A stretch of DNA of 7,273 nt from Clostridia bacterium (lineage in GTDB: Bacteria > Bacillota > Clostridia > Oscillospirales > CAG-272), in contig JAGAFM010000079.1 in NCBI GenBank assembly GCA_017612655.1, positions 1-7,273 of the forward strand, written 5' to 3'. Every line of letters begins with the position of its first letter. Positions within the stretch are counted from its first letter, which is position 1. The notes beneath the pieces were generated by a model, which saw only the letters and a program-made list of their open reading frames with translations, was not told the DNA's origin and did no database searches. Of the stretch, positions 5,564 through 7,273 are shown in pieces. The position numbers were made by a program, and so were the translations under genes.

Positions 5564-7183
5564 ATGAAAACAATTGATTTTGCAAAGTACGGGATCAACG
5601 GAGTGCGTGAAATCTATCACAATCCTTCCTACGAGCAGCTCTACCGGGATGAAATGAACCCCGAGCTTACCGGCTATGACAGGGGCGTCCTGACCGAACT
5701 GGATGCCGTCAACGTGATGACAGGGATTTACACGGGCCGTTCTCCGAAGGACAAATACATTGTTCTGGACGAGAATACGGCTGATACCGTCTGGTGGACG
5801 ACAGAAGGTTATCCCAACGACAACCATCCCATGACTCCGGAGGTCTGGAATTCTGTTAAAAAGCTTGCCCTGAATCAGTTGAGCGGCAAAAACCTTTACG
5901 TCGTCGACGCTTTTTGCGGCGCGAACAAGGACACCAGGATGGCCATCCGCTTCTTTATGGAGGTCGCATGGCAGGCACACTTCGTTGAGAACATGTTCAT
6001 TAAGCCGACGGAGGAAGAACTCGAGTCTTTTGAGCCTGACTTTGTCGTCTATACCGCTTCGAAGGCAAAATGCGAGGCCTACCGGGAGCTCGGACTCAAT
6101 TCGGAAACGGTCGTAGCGTTCAATGTTACGAGCAGAGAACAGGTCATCATCAATACCTGGTACGGCGGAGAAATGAAAAAGGGAATGTTCTCGATGATGA
6201 ACTATTTCCTTCCTCTGAAAGGCATCGCCTCCATGCACTGCTCCGCAAATACGGACATGAGCGGAAAGAATACCGCGATCTTCTTCGGACTGTCCGGAAC
6301 GGGAAAAACAACTCTTTCAACCGATCCGAAACGGCTTCTGATCGGCGACGACGAACACGGCTGGGATGACAACGGCGTCTTCAATTTTGAAGGAGGCTGC
6401 TATGCCAAGGTCATCAACCTGGACAAGGAATCCGAGCCGGATATCTACCACGCCATTCGCAGGAACGCGCTGCTTGAAAATGTTACGGTCGACGCCTCGG
6501 GCGCAATCGACTTCAAAGACAAGAGCGTAACGGAGAATACCCGTGTGTCCTATCCGATTGAACACATTGAAAAGATCGTCAAGAAGGTAAACGACATCTC
6601 CTCCGGTCCGGATGCGGAAAACGTCATTTTCCTCTCTGCGGACGCATTCGGGGTTCTTCCCCCCGTCTCCATCCTGTCCCTGGAACAGACTCAGTATTAT
6701 TTCCTTTCCGGATTTACAGCCAAACTTGCGGGAACCGAACGGGGAATCACGGAACCGACGCCGACCTTCTCCGCGTGCTTCGGACAGGCATTTCTGGAGC
6801 TGCATCCGACCAAATACGCGGAAGAACTCGTGAAAAAGATGAAAAAGAGCGGTGCAAGGGCCTATCTGGTCAATACAGGCTGGAACGGAACGGGAAAACG
6901 GATTTCAATTAAAGATACCAGAGGCATTATCGACGCCATTCTGAACGGATCAATCCTTCAGTCGAATACCAAGTCCATTCCCTACTTCAATTTCGTGGTT
7001 CCGACGGATCTTCCCGGAGTCGACCCGGGAATCCTCGACCCCAGGGACACCTACGCTGATCCGTCCCTGTGGGAAGCCAAAGCTAAAGATCTTGCTTCAC
7101 GTTTTACCCGAAACTTTGAGAAATACACGAACACCGAAAGTGGGAAGGCGCTGGTTTCGGCAGGTCCCTGTGCGGACGATTAA
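5564..7183 (+). CDS. pckA: Phosphoenolpyruvate carboxykinase (ATP)
   Basis: This enzyme interconverts oxaloacetate plus ATP with PEP, CO2 and ADP. The 539-residue length matches the ATP-type family (about 540). Visible motifs are RSPKDKY (59-65, substrate binding), [14 protein letters not shown] (112-125), [12 protein letters not shown] (223-234), the P-loop [11 protein letters not shown] (242-252, lysine 248), the metal site IGDDEHGW (260-267), [11 protein letters not shown] (325-335) and [11 protein letters not shown] (437-447). The P-loop of this form and the absence of GTP-type motifs support the ATP class. The gene follows the phosphopantetheinyl transferase after 62 nt, with a strong ribosome site and no clear promoter in the gap, so it is probably cotranscribed from the fumC promoter. 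In fermenting anaerobes it often runs toward oxaloacetate, saving ATP; direction here is inference. Confidence 0.97.
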   Translation: MKTIDFAKYGINGVREIYHNPSYEQLYRDEMNPELTGYDRGVLTELDAVNVMTGIYTGRSPKDKYIVLDENTADTVWWTTEGYPNDNHPMTPEVWNSVKKLALNQLSGKNLYVVDAFCGANKDTRMAIRFFMEVAWQAHFVENMFIKPTEEELESFEPDFVVYTASKAKCEAYRELGLNSETVVAFNVTSREQVIINTWYGGEMKKGMFSMMNYFLPLKGIASMHCSANTDMSGKNTAIFFGLSGTGKTTLSTDPKRLLIGDDEHGWDDNGVFNFEGGCYAKVINLDKESEPDIYHAIRRNALLENVTVDASGAIDFKDKSVTENTRVSYPIEHIEKIVKKVNDISSGPDAENVIFLSADAFGVLPPVSILSLEQTQYYFLSGFTAKLAGTERGITEPTPTFSACFGQAFLELHPTKYAEELVKKMKKSGARAYLVNTGWNGTGKRISIKDTRGIIDAILNGSILQSNTKSIPYFNFVVPTDLPGVDPGILDPRDTYADPSLWEAKAKDLASRFTRNFEKYTNTESGKALVSAGPCADD

Positions 7184-7229
7184 TCCTTCCACTATCCATT
7201 GAGCAGAAAACCATAACACGTCAGCAAAA

Positions 7230-7268
7230 CAGCCTGGAGATCGTTTACGGATCTTCAGGCTGCTTTTT
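7230..7268 (+). terminator. Rho-independent terminator after pckA
   Basis: A 13-bp stem (7230-7242 with 7250-7262, one G-T pair) closes a 7-base loop and is followed by C and five Ts (7264-7268). It lies 46 nt beyond the pckA stop and should end the fumC-pckA transcript. Confidence 0.93.
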
Positions 7269-7273
7269 CGGCG

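Noticed and set aside
5549..6238. Minus-strand 229-codon open frame inside pckA
   Set aside because: Antisense shadow of a clear PEPCK gene; no recognisable motifs.

Overview
The window carries six intact protein genes and one tRNA gene, arranged as two divergent transcription units around a roughly 280-bp intergenic region. The base composition is intermediate, Shine-Dalgarno sites are strong (GGAGG-type), and promoters are sigma-A-like. The genes are a single-domain GMP synthetase, a CofE-like ligase, a class II fumarase and an ATP-type PEP carboxykinase. Together these suggest a fermentative anaerobic member of the Bacillota (Clostridia or Erysipelotrichia type). The lineage is an inference from gene style; no marker gene in the window fixes it.

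Leftward unit (minus strand, 3215 down to 103): a near-consensus promoter drives a tRNA-Arg(CCG), which is followed by a rho-independent terminator. A short leader then precedes three purine-linked genes: a purine-type phosphoribosyltransferase, a 400-residue protein of the F420-0:glutamate ligase (CofE) family, and the ATP-pyrophosphatase half of GMP synthetase. The glutaminase domain of GMP synthetase is neither fused nor encoded next door. The two identifiable enzymes would salvage a purine base to a nucleotide and aminate XMP to GMP. The CofE-like protein has no obvious role there, because nothing in the window makes F420.

Rightward unit (plus strand, 3348 to 7268): an extended -10 promoter precedes fumarase (fumC), then an Sfp-type 4'-phosphopantetheinyl transferase 6 nt downstream, then ATP-dependent PEP carboxykinase (pckA) after a 62-nt gap. 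A strong terminator lies at the right edge of the window. Fumarase and PEPCK fit the reductive PEP - oxaloacetate - malate - fumarate branch used in anaerobic fermentation, or gluconeogenesis in the other direction. The phosphopantetheinyl transferase is a functional outsider.

Between the two divergent promoters lies an element of about 102 bp (3221-3322) made of nested inverted repeats. A side bulge in it is complementary to the apical loop over 9 bases. I could not assign it to a known RNA class. It is the least explained feature here, together with the CofE-like gene inside a purine operon.

The first 102 bases hold the end of the purine operon, an 11-bp tandem duplication and no supported gene.
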